Source of the DNA: an uncultured Pseudomonadales bacterium
GTDB taxonomy: Bacteria > Pseudomonadota > Gammaproteobacteria > Pseudomonadales > Porticoccaceae
Assembly: GCA_943788445.1 (NCBI GenBank)
Contig: CALSQH010000013.1
Coordinates: 55,002-119,001 of the forward strand
DNA: 64,000 bases
Direction: 5' to 3'
Shown piece by piece: positions 33,771 through 42,802 of this stretch; position 1 is the first letter of the stretch; every line of letters starts with the position of its first letter. The position numbers and the translations under genes are program-made. The notes beneath the pieces are model-generated. The model searched no databases and was not told the origin of the DNA. It saw only the letters and a list, made by a program, of their open reading frames with translations.

Positions 33771-35411
33771 GTGACAATACAAACAGTAGTAGTTCCAGAT
33801 CTTGGCGGCGCCGAGACGGTTGAAGTTATCGAACTGGGTTTAGCGCCGGGTGATAATGTTGAAGTAGAAGATTGCCTGTTGGTTTTGGAATCTGATAAAG
33901 CAACCATGGATATCCCTAGTCCCAAAGCCGGTGTATTTACTAAATACCTAGTTGAAGAGGGTGCCACCGTCCGAGTTGGCGATGCTATTGCCGAGATCGA
34001 CGTTGCTGATGCAGCCTCTCCAACTGCGGATGTTGCTGTTGAAGAAGCTCCTGTAGAAGCTGCTCCTGTCGCTGAAGAGGTTGCACCTGCAGCGCCAGTT
34101 GCCAGTGCACCCGCCACTTCTTCTGAGCTAATGATTCAGGTGCCAGATATTGGCAGCGATGACAAAGTCGATGTGATTGAGATCTGTGTTGCGGTCGGTG
34201 ATGAGGTCAATGAAGGCGATACGCTGGTTGTCTTAGAGTCTGACAAGGCGACCATGGATATCCCTTCGACTCATACAGGTACTGTTTTGAAGATTGTTGT
34301 TGCCGAGGGCGACAAGCTGGGTACTGGTGATGAGGTTGCGCTGTTTAAAGTAACTTCTTCTGCTGAAGAAGCCGCTGCTCCAGCTACACCAGAAACTGCT
34401 CCTGCTGCATCGGAAGTAGCTTCAGTTGTTGCAGCACCAGTCGCCGCGCCAGTTGTCGAGGCGGCACCAGTTGCTGCACCGGAAGACGTTCCTACTGGGG
34501 GCGATTTTTACGCTGGCCCAGCGGTTCGCCTGTTGGCCCGCGAACTGGGTGTTGATCTATCTCAGGTTTCAGGTTCTGGCCCTAAGGGTCGTATCCAGAA
34601 AGATGATGTGAGTCACTTTGTTAAGAAAGTGATGAAAAATAAAGATAGCGCTGTGGCCTCATCGGCTGGTGGCGCTGGTATCCCTGCAATACCCACTGTT
34701 GATTTCAGTCAGTTTGGTGAGATTGAAGAGATTAAGTTAAGCAAGATTCAGAAGCTTACCGCGGCGAATATGCAGCGCAACTGGTTGAATGTTCCACATG
34801 TTACTCAGTTTGACGATGCGGATATCACTGAACTGGAAGATTTCCGTAAAGGCCTTAAAGCTGAAGGCGAAAAGCGCGGTGTACGTGTTACCCCAGTAGC
34901 TTTCTTAATCAAGGCGCTAGCTGCTTCTATGCAGGCTAATCCTGAATTTAATCGTTCAATGGGTGCCGATGGTCAGCACGTTATTCAAAAGCATTACTGC
35001 CATATTGGTATGGCTGTTGATACGCCGCGCGGTTTGGTTGTCCCGGTGATTCGAGATGTGAATGAAAAAGGCATCTGGGATATATCAGCAGAAATTATGA
35101 CTTTGGCGGGCAAGGCTCGCGATGGCAAGTTGACGCCAGCAGAGATGCAGGGTGGTTGCTTTACACTCTCTAGCCTAGGTGCGATTGGTGGCAATGGCTT
35201 TACGCCGATTGTGAATGCTCCAGAAGTTGGCATTTTAGGTGTTTCCAAGTCACAGATTAAACCGGTTTGGAATGGCAGCGAGTTCGCTCCACGCCTTATG
35301 CTGCCGCTGGCGCTGTCTTACGATCACCGTGTGATCAACGGTGGTGATGCGGGTCGCTTTATGACTCACTTGGTTAAGCTGCTAAGTGATATTCGTCATT
35401 TAGCGCTCTGA
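33771..35411 (+). CDS. aceF: Pyruvate dehydrogenase E2, dihydrolipoyllysine acetyltransferase
   Basis: A 546-residue core subunit that passes acetyl groups from E1 to CoA. It has two lipoyl domains with lipoyl-lysines K43 and K159 (both in ESDKATMDIP), joined by Ala/Pro/Glu-rich linkers, an E3/E1-binding domain (about 246-282, YAGPAVRLLARELGVDLSQV), and the catalytic domain ending SYDHRVINGGDAGRF. The catalytic histidine is present, and Asn replaces Asp in DHRxxDG, as also known in Azotobacter-type E2. The start is a GTG within ATGTGA; AAGGA precedes it by 7 nt. E. coli has three lipoyl domains, so two here is a normal variation. Confidence 0.97.
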   Translation: MTIQTVVVPDLGGAETVEVIELGLAPGDNVEVEDCLLVLESDKATMDIPSPKAGVFTKYLVEEGATVRVGDAIAEIDVADAASPTADVAVEEAPVEAAPVAEEVAPAAPVASAPATSSELMIQVPDIGSDDKVDVIEICVAVGDEVNEGDTLVVLESDKATMDIPSTHTGTVLKIVVAEGDKLGTGDEVALFKVTSSAEEAAAPATPETAPAASEVASVVAAPVAAPVVEAAPVAAPEDVPTGGDFYAGPAVRLLARELGVDLSQVSGSGPKGRIQKDDVSHFVKKVMKNKDSAVASSAGGAGIPAIPTVDFSQFGEIEEIKLSKIQKLTAANMQRNWLNVPHVTQFDDADITELEDFRKGLKAEGEKRGVRVTPVAFLIKALAASMQANPEFNRSMGADGQHVIQKHYCHIGMAVDTPRGLVVPVIRDVNEKGIWDISAEIMTLAGKARDGKLTPAEMQGGCFTLSSLGAIGGNGFTPIVNAPEVGILGVSKSQIKPVWNGSEFAPRLMLPLALSYDHRVINGGDAGRFMTHLVKLLSDIRHLAL

Positions 35412-35472
35412 GTTGACGGTCTCTAGGATTTATCAGTTTATCTGTATCCTAGTATGCTTTTATATGAGTCCT

Positions 35473-35506
35473 AAGGGATCTTTGAGAAATCAAAGATCCC
35501 TTTTTT
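35473..35506 (+). terminator. Rho-independent terminator of aceEF
   Basis: AAGGGATCTTTGA-GAAA-TCAAAGATCCCTT has a perfect 13-bp stem and a T-run, 62 bp after the aceF stop. Confidence 0.95.
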
Positions 35507-35545
35507 AATGAGATGGATTATTCGTTTGTATTTTAAGGAGAAGTT

Positions 35546-36004
35546 ATGAGGTATTTGCACAGTATGGTGCGGGTAACTGACTTGCAGGAATCGCTCGATT
35601 TTTACTGCAAGGCGCTCGGGTTGGTTGAGTTATACCGCAACGAATATAGTCAGGGACGTTTTACACTGATATTTCTCGGTGCGCCTGATGATGTAGAAAA
35701 GGCTCAAGAATCAAAGTCGCCACTGCTGGAGTTAACCTATAACTGGGAACCGCTGGATGGCAGCGAGCCTGAACAATATTCTCAAGGCCGCAATTTCGGT
35801 CACCTGGCTTATCGTGTCGAGAATATCTATGAGACCTGTCAGCGACTCGCCGATGCCGGTGTCGAAATCAATCGACCGCCCCGCGATGGGCATATGGCTT
35901 TTGTTCGCTCTCCAGATAATATCTCTATCGAAATTCTTCAGGAGGGCAGTACACTTGAACCGCAAGAGCCCTGGCTGTCGATGCCAAACACTGGCGAATG
36001 GTAA
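35546..36004 (+). CDS. gloA: Lactoylglutathione lyase (glyoxalase I)
   Basis: A 152-residue VOC-fold metalloenzyme converting the methylglyoxal-glutathione hemithioacetal to S-lactoylglutathione. Metal ligands are in place: H5 ([10 protein letters not shown]), the glutamate of LLELTYNW, the histidine of FGHLAYRV and the glutamate of [20 protein letters not shown] is the family's first signature. It is slightly longer than E. coli GloA (135), with an extra Pro/Trp-rich tail. AAGGAG precedes the ATG. It has its own short promoter space after the aceF terminator and converges on the next gene. Confidence 0.93.
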   Translation: MRYLHSMVRVTDLQESLDFYCKALGLVELYRNEYSQGRFTLIFLGAPDDVEKAQESKSPLLELTYNWEPLDGSEPEQYSQGRNFGHLAYRVENIYETCQRLADAGVEINRPPRDGHMAFVRSPDNISIEILQEGSTLEPQEPWLSMPNTGEW

Positions 36005-36021
36005 GTGTGAAGGGTAGGAGG

Positions 36022-37128
36022 TTAATCCTTGCGGTAGGGGAGCATCTCTTGGGCCTGCTTTATGTGTTCATCTATAGATTCTTTTTCTCGGACTAAAAAC
36101 CGCGCAATCGCATCTCTGAATTGTGGATGTTTAATCCAGTGCAGCGAGTGGGTTTCAACCGGCTCAAATCCGCGAACAATTTTATGTTCTCCCTGAGCAC
36201 CTGCGTCGTAGCGCTTTAGGCCGCGACTGATCGCAAATTCAATGCCGCTGTAATAACAGAGTTCAAAGTGCAGATAGGGAAACTCATCGACACTGCCCCA
36301 GTAGCGTCCGTAGAGTGTTTCTTCATCAAAAAAGTAAAGCGCGCAGGCCACCGGTATTTCATCAATCCAAGCCACTGCTATGGCGATTTGCTCGGGCATA
36401 GTGACTGCAATCTGTTGGAAAAAGGCTTCGGTTAAATAGCCTCTTGTACCGTTTCGTTTGATATAGGTGCGTTCATACAGCTGGTAGAAGAGCTGCCAAA
36501 CCTGATCACTGATATCACTGCCAACTTCAATAGTGATATTGATGCCCTGACGAACTATATCTGCGCGCTCTTTACGCACCATCTTGCGTTTGCGCGACAT
36601 CATACGCGCGGTGTAGTCGTCGAATGACGAGTACCCTCGGTTATGCCAGTGATATTGAACACCGCTGCGCTGTAATAACCGTGGATCATCGAACATGTTC
36701 AGATGTTCGACGCTGGGAAATAGATAGTGCCAACTAGAGGCGTCGGTTTCCTCGGCGACCTCTAAAACTTCATTGATAAGCTGTGAACAGTCCTGTTTCG
36801 ATATGGGCTGATTTGTTCGAACCCTAGGGCCAACCGACGGTGTAAATGGAATGGCGGTGACCAGCTTGGGATAATAGTCTAAGCCATTCTCATGGTAGGC
36901 ATTGGCCCAAGCCATATCGAAGACATATTCACCCATGGAGTGATCTTTGAGATAGAGCGGCATAAAGGCGCTATTTTGATTCTCTTCGCTATCAGCCTGT
37001 TCTAATAACAGATGTATAGGTGCCCAACCGCTCGACTCACAGGCGCTATGGCTCTCTTCTAGTGCCTGTAGAAATTCTTGACGAAGGAAGGGGTATTTCA
37101 GTGGCGGATGGCTAGGTACTGAACTCAA
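36022..37128 (-). CDS. FemAB/GNAT-like protein of the DUF482 (peptidogalycan) family
   Basis: A 368-residue soluble protein. The family blocks are visible: YPFLRQEFLQALEES at the start, WHYLFPSVEHL, FDDYTARMMSRKRKMVRKER, and the acetyltransferase-like YYSGIEFAISRGLKRYDAGAQGEHK followed by RGFEPVETHSLHW. DUF482 proteins have a double GNAT/FemAB fold. An aminoacyl- or acyl-transfer role is assumed, but no substrate is known. The only usable start is a TTG at 37128, with GAG about 9 nt upstream and a stop ten codons further up, so the N-terminus is somewhat shorter than in relatives. It converges with gloA. Confidence 0.85.
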   Translation of the reverse strand: MSSVPSHPPLKYPFLRQEFLQALEESHSACESSGWAPIHLLLEQADSEENQNSAFMPLYLKDHSMGEYVFDMAWANAYHENGLDYYPKLVTAIPFTPSVGPRVRTNQPISKQDCSQLINEVLEVAEETDASSWHYLFPSVEHLNMFDDPRLLQRSGVQYHWHNRGYSSFDDYTARMMSRKRKMVRKERADIVRQGINITIEVGSDISDQVWQLFYQLYERTYIKRNGTRGYLTEAFFQQIAVTMPEQIAIAVAWIDEIPVACALYFFDEETLYGRYWGSVDEFPYLHFELCYYSGIEFAISRGLKRYDAGAQGEHKIVRGFEPVETHSLHWIKHPQFRDAIARFLVREKESIDEHIKQAQEMLPYRKD

Positions 37129-37307
37129 TGGACTAACTCGGCTTGGGATATTATTCTATTGTACGGTCTGAGGCTGGAAGATGATCAAAAACTTGGCCTT
37201 ATATCAATGATTATGGTTTTTATCGCGGTTAATTTTTGGGTAACGATTGTCATTAGGGTATCATTGCGCACCTTTAACTTTAATCGGCAAAGTACGGAGA
37301 TTATTCA

Positions 37308-38495
37308 ATGATAATCAAGCCCCGCGTTCGCGGCTTTATGTGCATAACAACTCATCCAGTGGGTTGTGAAACTAACGTCAAAAATCAGATCGACTATATA
37401 AAATCGCAATCACCGATTGATTCGCCCAAGCGCGTCTTAGTGATTGGTTCTTCAACCGGTTATGGTTTAGCTGCGCGAATTACATCAGCCTTTGGCGGCG
37501 GTGCATCAACGTTGGGTATTTTCTTTGAAAAGCCAAGTACTGAAACCAAGCCGGGTACTGCGGGCTGGTATAACTCTGCGGCATTTCATAAGTTTGCCGA
37601 GCAGGATGGGCTGTATGCGAAGAGTATTAATGGCGATGCATTCTCCGATGAGATTAAAGCTAAAACCATTGCCACGATTAAAGAAGACTTGGGGCAGGTG
37701 GATCTGGTTATCTATAGTCTTGCAGCGCCACGTCGTCAGCATCCAAAAACTGGCGAGGTGTTTAATTCCACTCTTAAGCCAGTGGGTAAAAATATCACCA
37801 TGCGTGGTGTTAATACCGACAAAGAAACGATTCAAGAATTTAGCCTTGAAGCTGCCAACGAACAGGAGATTTCCGATACTGTTGCAGTGATGGGTGGTGA
37901 AGACTGGCAGATGTGGATCGACGCTCTCGATGAAGCCGGTGTTCTGGCTGCAGGCGCTAAAACGACGGCCTTTACTTATATCGGCGAGAAAATGACTTGG
38001 GATCTCTACTGGGATGGCACCATTGGTCAGGCGAAAAAAGATCTCGATAAGCGCGTGATCTCTATTCGTGAAAAGTTGGCGGCAGGTGGCGGCGATGCGC
38101 GAGTATCTGTGCTCAAGGCTGTTGTGACGCAGGCTAGTTCCGCTATTCCAATTATGCCGCTGTATCTGGCGATGCTGTTTAAAGAGATGAAGCGCCTTGG
38201 TACCCACGAGGGTTGTATCGAGCAGCTGCACAGACTCTTCAGTGAATGTCTCTACAGCGATTCTCCACGCACCGACGAAGAGGGTCGCCTGCGTGTCGAT
38301 GAATTAGAGTTACTTCCCGAGGTGCAGGATGTAGTTGCGCAAGCCTGGGCTAATATCAGCACAGAAAACCTCGCAGAGCTAACCGACTTTGTTGGCTACA
38401 AACAGGAATTTCTCAATCTATTTGGCTTCGAGATCGAGGGTGTCGACTACGAGGCCGATGTCGATCCCAATGTGCTGATTAGCAACCTTGTATAG
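37308..38495 (+). CDS. fabV: Enoyl-ACP reductase FabV
   Basis: A 395-residue NADH-dependent trans-2-enoyl-ACP (or enoyl-CoA) reductase, last step of the fatty acid elongation cycle. It is an enlarged SDR with the characteristic start [20 protein letters not shown], the cofactor loop [16 protein letters not shown], and the FabV-specific Y-x8-K pair Y234 / K243. FabV enzymes are generally little inhibited by triclosan, which follows from family knowledge. ACGGAG precedes the ATG by 8 nt. The next gene, an LpxL-like acyltransferase, begins 8 bp after the stop, so the two form an operon linking fatty acid and lipid A synthesis. Confidence 0.97.
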   Translation: MIIKPRVRGFMCITTHPVGCETNVKNQIDYIKSQSPIDSPKRVLVIGSSTGYGLAARITSAFGGGASTLGIFFEKPSTETKPGTAGWYNSAAFHKFAEQDGLYAKSINGDAFSDEIKAKTIATIKEDLGQVDLVIYSLAAPRRQHPKTGEVFNSTLKPVGKNITMRGVNTDKETIQEFSLEAANEQEISDTVAVMGGEDWQMWIDALDEAGVLAAGAKTTAFTYIGEKMTWDLYWDGTIGQAKKDLDKRVISIREKLAAGGGDARVSVLKAVVTQASSAIPIMPLYLAMLFKEMKRLGTHEGCIEQLHRLFSECLYSDSPRTDEEGRLRVDELELLPEVQDVVAQAWANISTENLAELTDFVGYKQEFLNLFGFEIEGVDYEADVDPNVLISNLV

Positions 38496-38503
38496 CGCTT
38501 AAT

Positions 38504-39466
38504 ATGAGTTCAAAAGCCACGCAATTTAAAGCTGCGCTGTTGCATCCGCGCTATTGGTTGACGTGGTTTGGATTTGGCGTCTGGCGTTTGGTCACTGTTT
38601 TTCCCTTCCCAGTACTGCTTGTTTTTGGCCGCGCTGTTGGCTTGGTTTTTTATGCCATTCCAAGTCGCCGCAAGACCATTGCCCAGCGCAATATTGAAAT
38701 TTGCTTTCCCGACCTTAGTGGCGCGCAGCAACGAACCATGCTGCGAAATAATTTTATCAGCACAGGTATTGCCGTTATGGAAGTCGGTATTTCTTGGTGG
38801 TGGTCAAAAAAACGTTTTCAGAAGCTTATCCATATTGAGGGGCAGGAAAACCTTGATGCGGTTAAAGGCCGCGGCATCATGCTTTTGGGTATTCACTTTA
38901 CGACCTTAGAGATTGGTGCAGCAGCGGTATCAACTGTTGTGGAAATGGACGGTATGTACCGCGCCCACGGCAATGCTGTCTATGACTTTTTACAGGCGCG
39001 AGGGCGTTTGGATAAAGGCGTTGGCAGCGGCGTGGTCTACGAGCGCAGAGATGTGCGCGGAACTATGAAAGCCCTAAAGCGTGGACGAGCACTCTGGTAT
39101 GGCCCCGATCAAGACTACGGGCTTAATCAGGGTTTATTTGTACCCTTTTTCAATGTTCAGGCGGCAACGGTCTATGCCACAGCACGCTTCGCCGAGAAAA
39201 CCGGCGCTGCGGTTGTTCCGTTTAGCCATATAAGATTACCTGGCTCTCAGGGCTATAAGATTACCCTTTATCCGCCGCTGAAAGATTTTCCGGTTGGCGA
39301 TGATCTTGTTGATATCACTCGAATTAATAAGATTGTTGAAGAATTTATTATGCTGCAGCCCGATCAATATCTTTGGGTGCATCGACGGTTTAAAAACCGT
39401 CCTGAAGGCGAGCCGGATTTATATAACTTGCCGGCTAAAAAGAAAAGGCATTCCAAGTCTGTGTGA
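38504..39466 (+). CDS. LpxL/HtrB-type lipid A acyltransferase
   Basis: A 320-residue inner-membrane protein that transfers an acyl chain from ACP to the lipid A precursor. It has an N-terminal hydrophobic anchor (about 20-52), the H-x4-E catalytic pair H131/E136 in GIHFTTLE, WYGPDQDYG, and the later FAEKTGAAVVPFSHIR and YLWVHRRFKNRPEGEPDLY blocks typical of LpxL/LpxM. Which position it acylates cannot be decided. It starts 8 bp after fabV and is probably co-transcribed. A basic tail (KKKRHSK) ends the protein. Confidence 0.92.
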   Translation: MSSKATQFKAALLHPRYWLTWFGFGVWRLVTVFPFPVLLVFGRAVGLVFYAIPSRRKTIAQRNIEICFPDLSGAQQRTMLRNNFISTGIAVMEVGISWWWSKKRFQKLIHIEGQENLDAVKGRGIMLLGIHFTTLEIGAAAVSTVVEMDGMYRAHGNAVYDFLQARGRLDKGVGSGVVYERRDVRGTMKALKRGRALWYGPDQDYGLNQGLFVPFFNVQAATVYATARFAEKTGAAVVPFSHIRLPGSQGYKITLYPPLKDFPVGDDLVDITRINKIVEEFIMLQPDQYLWVHRRFKNRPEGEPDLYNLPAKKKRHSKSV

Positions 39467-39549
39467 GTTGTAGGTTTAACTTGTGTCGCCTGATTGCCAA
39501 CAGTACCATTACGTGTTTTTTACAGAATAGTTTTAAAAGGAAGTAAGTC

Positions 39550-40428
39550 ATGATTACCGGAAGTATTGTCGCGCTAGTAACACCGATGCACCCTGATTCT
39601 CTAGAGGTGGATTGGGATGCGCTACGGAACCTTGTCGACTGGCATATAGAGCAGGGCACCAATAGCATTGTCGCAGTTGGCACCACCGGTGAATCAGCGA
39701 CATTGAGTGTTGCCGAGCACGCACAGGTTATTAGTGTGGTGGTTGAACAGGCCGCTGGACGTATCCCTATTATTGCCGGTACTGGCGCCAACTCTACTCG
39801 CGAAGCAATTGAGTTAACTCAATCAGCCGCTGATGCCGGCGCCGACGCATGCCTTTTGGTTACTCCCTACTACAACAAGCCTACTCAAGAAGGGCTGTAT
39901 CTGCATTACAAAGCGATTGCTGAGGCTGTGGACATAGATCAGATTCTCTACAATGTACCAGGCCGTACGGCCTGCGATATGCTTCCTGAAACAGTGCTAC
40001 GCTTAAGTTCGATTGCCAATATTATCGGTGTTAAAGAAGCGACGGGTGATCTCGACCGTGCCAGACAAATCATTGCTCAGTGTGACGATGATTTCGCGCT
40101 TTATTCTGGTGATGATGCGACCGCTAGAGAGCTGATGCTGTTGGGCGGTAACGGTGATATTTCGGTAACAGCAAACGTTGCACCAAAATTGATGTCAGAG
40201 ATGTGCGCAGCGGCACTCTCAGGGGATGCGGATAGAGCTTTAGCGTTGGATTCGAAATTGGCAGCGTTGCATAGCAGCTTATTTGTCGAGGCAAATCCTA
40301 TTCCGATAAAGTGGGCTGTGTCTGAGTTGGGATTGCAAACCAATACTCTGCGTCTACCGTTGACGCCGCTTTCTGAATCGCAATATGAGGTAGTTCGAAC
40401 TGCTATGCGCAGTGCTGAACTTATTTAA
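39550..40428 (+). CDS. dapA: 4-hydroxy-tetrahydrodipicolinate synthase
   Basis: A 292-residue TIM-barrel aldolase that condenses pyruvate with aspartate semialdehyde in lysine/diaminopimelate synthesis. Catalytic residues are visible: T45/T46 in [10 protein letters not shown]134 in YNVPGRT, R139, and the Schiff-base lysine K162 in GVKEATGD. Length equals E. coli DapA (292). AAAAGGAAG precedes the ATG. bamC follows after 36 bp and then the MBL-fold hydrolase, the order seen in Pseudomonas. dapE of the same pathway is at 44655. Confidence 0.98.
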   Translation: MITGSIVALVTPMHPDSLEVDWDALRNLVDWHIEQGTNSIVAVGTTGESATLSVAEHAQVISVVVEQAAGRIPIIAGTGANSTREAIELTQSAADAGADACLLVTPYYNKPTQEGLYLHYKAIAEAVDIDQILYNVPGRTACDMLPETVLRLSSIANIIGVKEATGDLDRARQIIAQCDDDFALYSGDDATARELMLLGGNGDISVTANVAPKLMSEMCAAALSGDADRALALDSKLAALHSSLFVEANPIPIKWAVSELGLQTNTLRLPLTPLSESQYEVVRTAMRSAELI

Positions 40429-40464
40429 CGAGTTTATAAAATTTATACGGGGCTACCGATAACA

Positions 40465-41496
40465 ATGAAACAACTGATAAGCGTGCTGAATATCTGTGTC
40501 ATCTTGACTTTGAGTGGCTGTGGTTGGCTGGGTTTACGCGATCGCAGTAATGATTATCTGCTCGCAGAAGAGACCGAGGTAACAGCGATTCCTGCAGGTC
40601 TTGATCGTAATGTCATCGGTCAGATTTACCCGATCCCACAGATTTCCTCCAGTTCTGTCGAGCTTGTTAAATTCGAGGTGCCGCGTCCGCAGCCAGCTTC
40701 GGTCAACACCTTTGAGCAGATGGTTAAGATTCAATCGCTGGAAGGCCGCCGTTGGGTATTGATTAATATTCCCCCCAGTGAAGTTTGGCCCCGTGTTCGC
40801 AGTGTACTTAATCGCAGTGGTGTTCCCGCTGCTCTTGCCGAGGGCTCGTCAGGCATTATTGAAACTGTCTGGGTGAAATTTAATTCCGATGAAGATAACT
40901 CCCATCGCTTCCGTTTCCAGATTTCTCCCGGTGTGCAGGTAAACAGCTCTGAGATATCACTGCTCCACAATCAGGCTGCACGTTCTGAAGAGGAACAAGC
41001 AGAGTGGCCGCAAGCATCAGATAGCGATCAGCGGGAAAAAGATATGCTGTCTATGGTTGCCGGTGAATTAGCCAGTGCGACCAATTACGCCTCGGTATCT
41101 TTGCTAGCTCAGGAAATTGGTGGTGAAGCAAAGGTTGAAGTAATAACCCCAGAGGTTGCCGATCCCTTTATTCAGGTTAAGCTGAGCTTTGATAGAGCCT
41201 GGGCATCGGTTTTGTACTCTGCTGATCGCGGTGGGTATACCCTTGTTGACCAGAATCGTGCCGAGGGTGTTATGTATGTAAATTACAGTGATCAGTTGGC
41301 CGATGAACCTGGCTTTTTTACCCGTTGGTTTGGCGGTAGCGGTAGCAGTGACGTGATTGTTGAAGCTAACTATCGTGTATTGGTTCAGACTGTTGGCGCG
41401 AATGTGGAAGTGCGGGTTGTTGGGTCTGAGGCTGAGGGGCTGGGTAAAGCCGAGGCACTTCGACTGTTAAAGATTCTCCGTAATAATATGTCCTAA
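40465..41496 (+). CDS. bamC: Outer membrane assembly lipoprotein BamC
   Basis: A 343-residue lipoprotein of the BAM complex. The signal ends in a lipobox (LSGC, lipidated C19). The unstructured segment after it (WLGLRDRSNDYLLAEE) matches the BamC N-terminal lasso that contacts BamD. Two helix-grip domains follow (about 90-200 and 230-340), the second opening with DRAWASVLYSADRGGYTLVD. The length matches E. coli BamC (344). Its place between dapA and an MBL hydrolase is conserved, which confirms the call despite low sequence conservation. Confidence 0.93.
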   Translation: MKQLISVLNICVILTLSGCGWLGLRDRSNDYLLAEETEVTAIPAGLDRNVIGQIYPIPQISSSSVELVKFEVPRPQPASVNTFEQMVKIQSLEGRRWVLINIPPSEVWPRVRSVLNRSGVPAALAEGSSGIIETVWVKFNSDEDNSHRFRFQISPGVQVNSSEISLLHNQAARSEEEQAEWPQASDSDQREKDMLSMVAGELASATNYASVSLLAQEIGGEAKVEVITPEVADPFIQVKLSFDRAWASVLYSADRGGYTLVDQNRAEGVMYVNYSDQLADEPGFFTRWFGGSGSSDVIVEANYRVLVQTVGANVEVRVVGSEAEGLGKAEALRLLKILRNNMS

Positions 41497-41509
41497 GGCG
41501 TATAACTGA

Positions 41510-42271
41510 ATGCGCTTTGCATCTTTGGGTAGTGGCAGTAAAGGTAATGCCACCCTCGTCGAATGGCGTGATACCTGCATTATGATTGACTGCGGTTTCT
41601 CTATCCGGGATACCGCTAAACGGCTACAAAAACTTGGCAAGACCCCTGAGGATATCGACGCTATTCTGGTCACCCACGAGCACAGTGATCACTGGAAGGG
41701 CGTAGTGCCGCTCTCGGCCAAGTACAATATTGATGTCTATGTCACAGCGGGCTGTCTGCGCAGTCGAAAGGCCGATGATCGGGCCTTCCCATTCCATATT
41801 ATTGACAGCCATACTCAATTTCAGGTTGGGGATTTATCGGTGACCCCGATACCTGTTCCCCATGACGCCAAAGAACCGGTTCAATTCGTTTTTAACAGTG
41901 ATAGTCATCAGTTGGGTATATTGACGGATGTAGGTTCTTTGACCCCGCATATTGAATCTGCTTATGCTAATTGCGATGGTTTATTAGTCGAGGCTAATCA
42001 TGATCTAGATATGTTGCTTAGTGGGCCCTATCCAGAGTTTCTTAAAGACCGTGTGTCTGGTCCTTGGGGCCACCTCAATAACCAGCAAACGGCACAGTTA
42101 CTTTCCGTGATTAACCAAAATCTTATTCAGCAGTTAGTCATTGGTCATATTAGCGATAAAAACAATAGTCTTGAAAAGGTAAGAGTAGCAGTGGAGCCGG
42201 TTATTTCAAATATCGGTAGCCTCTATTACGCTTGTCAGCAACAGGGTTTTGATTGGCTTGAACTCAATTAG
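41510..42271 (+). CDS. MBL-fold metallo-hydrolase (YycJ/WalJ-like)
   Basis: A 253-residue cytosolic metallo-beta-lactamase-fold protein. The start MRFASLGSGSKGNATLVE and metal motif T55-H56-E-H58-S-D60-H61 place it with the YycJ/WalJ-like exonuclease-type group. Later ligands are in VPHDAKEP, ILTDVG, VEANHD and IGHIS. The activity is probably on nucleic acid, by family, but is not proven for gammaproteobacterial members. It is third in the dapA-bamC operon (13 bp after bamC). In Pseudomonas purC follows; here a 531-bp non-coding stretch does. Confidence 0.9.
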   Translation: MRFASLGSGSKGNATLVEWRDTCIMIDCGFSIRDTAKRLQKLGKTPEDIDAILVTHEHSDHWKGVVPLSAKYNIDVYVTAGCLRSRKADDRAFPFHIIDSHTQFQVGDLSVTPIPVPHDAKEPVQFVFNSDSHQLGILTDVGSLTPHIESAYANCDGLLVEANHDLDMLLSGPYPEFLKDRVSGPWGHLNNQQTAQLLSVINQNLIQQLVIGHISDKNNSLEKVRVAVEPVISNIGSLYYACQQQGFDWLELN

Positions 42272-42802
42272 ACTGTCACACAAGCCATGCTCTAATAAAT
42301 ATTTAATAATCATCTATATTCAGCTTAACGTTTAAAAATACATTACGACAAAACATTTTTTTTGTACGACTGCAAACACTTTCTACCTTATTACTGGTAC
42401 TTTTTTAATTTATTTATGTATTTTTTCCACAGATAGCACGAATATCTACAATATTTTTCACAAAACCCCTGTAAGTCATTGATAATCACCTGTTAAAACC
42501 GTAACCCATTGATATATATAGGCTTAATTATATGGTTAAAATTTGATCAATTTAACAAAACTGTCGGTTTTTAGGGCATTAACCCACCCAAAACCTATTT
42601 AATCCACAAAGTTATCCACAGATTTTGTGGGTATCTTTTTCGATAGTCACAGAGCAGTAATATTTGTTTGCTAGCCGATTATTGATCAAAAACTAAATCA
42701 ATAACGCAAACTTTAATGGTAAAAGGTCTTAGGCACTTTTTTTATAATCTTATAGCAAAGATTAACCTGCATTAAAGTACGGTTCAGTGGTTAAATAGGC
42801 GC
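42272..42802. other. AT-rich non-coding region with clustered DnaA-box-like sequences
   Basis: No gene is found in this gap, the largest in the window. TTATCCACA at 42612-42620 is a perfect DnaA box. One-mismatch forms occur at 42423-42431 (TTTTCCACA) and 42600-42608 (TAATCCACA), and weaker ones at 42442, 42454 and, on the minus strand, 42626. CCACAAA and TTTGTGG form a 7-bp inverted repeat flanking the perfect box. TTGATCAA occurs twice (42543, 42682), giving GATC sites. Flanking genes run towards the gap on the left and on both strands at the right, so a main oriC is unlikely. DnaA titration or control is possible. Confidence 0.5.
42612..42620 (+). promoter_or_regulatory. Perfect DnaA box
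   Basis: TTATCCACA, the high-affinity DnaA nonamer, lies in a hairpin loop between CCACAAA and TTTGTGG and 4 bp after a one-mismatch box (TAATCCACA). Confidence 0.55.

Noticed and set aside
37506..38231. 241-codon open frame antisense to fabV
   Set aside because: FabV is certain from its motifs. The antisense frame has no ribosome-binding site or recognisable domain.
42481..42545. dif-type recombination site in the convergent gene region
   Set aside because: The AT-rich palindromic-looking stretch does not match the dif core (ATAATGTATATTATG).
42272..42802. Main chromosomal origin (oriC)
   Set aside because: Only one perfect DnaA box, no dnaA, gidA, rpmH or parAB near, and genes on the left run towards the gap instead of away from it. 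It is kept only as a DnaA-box-rich region.
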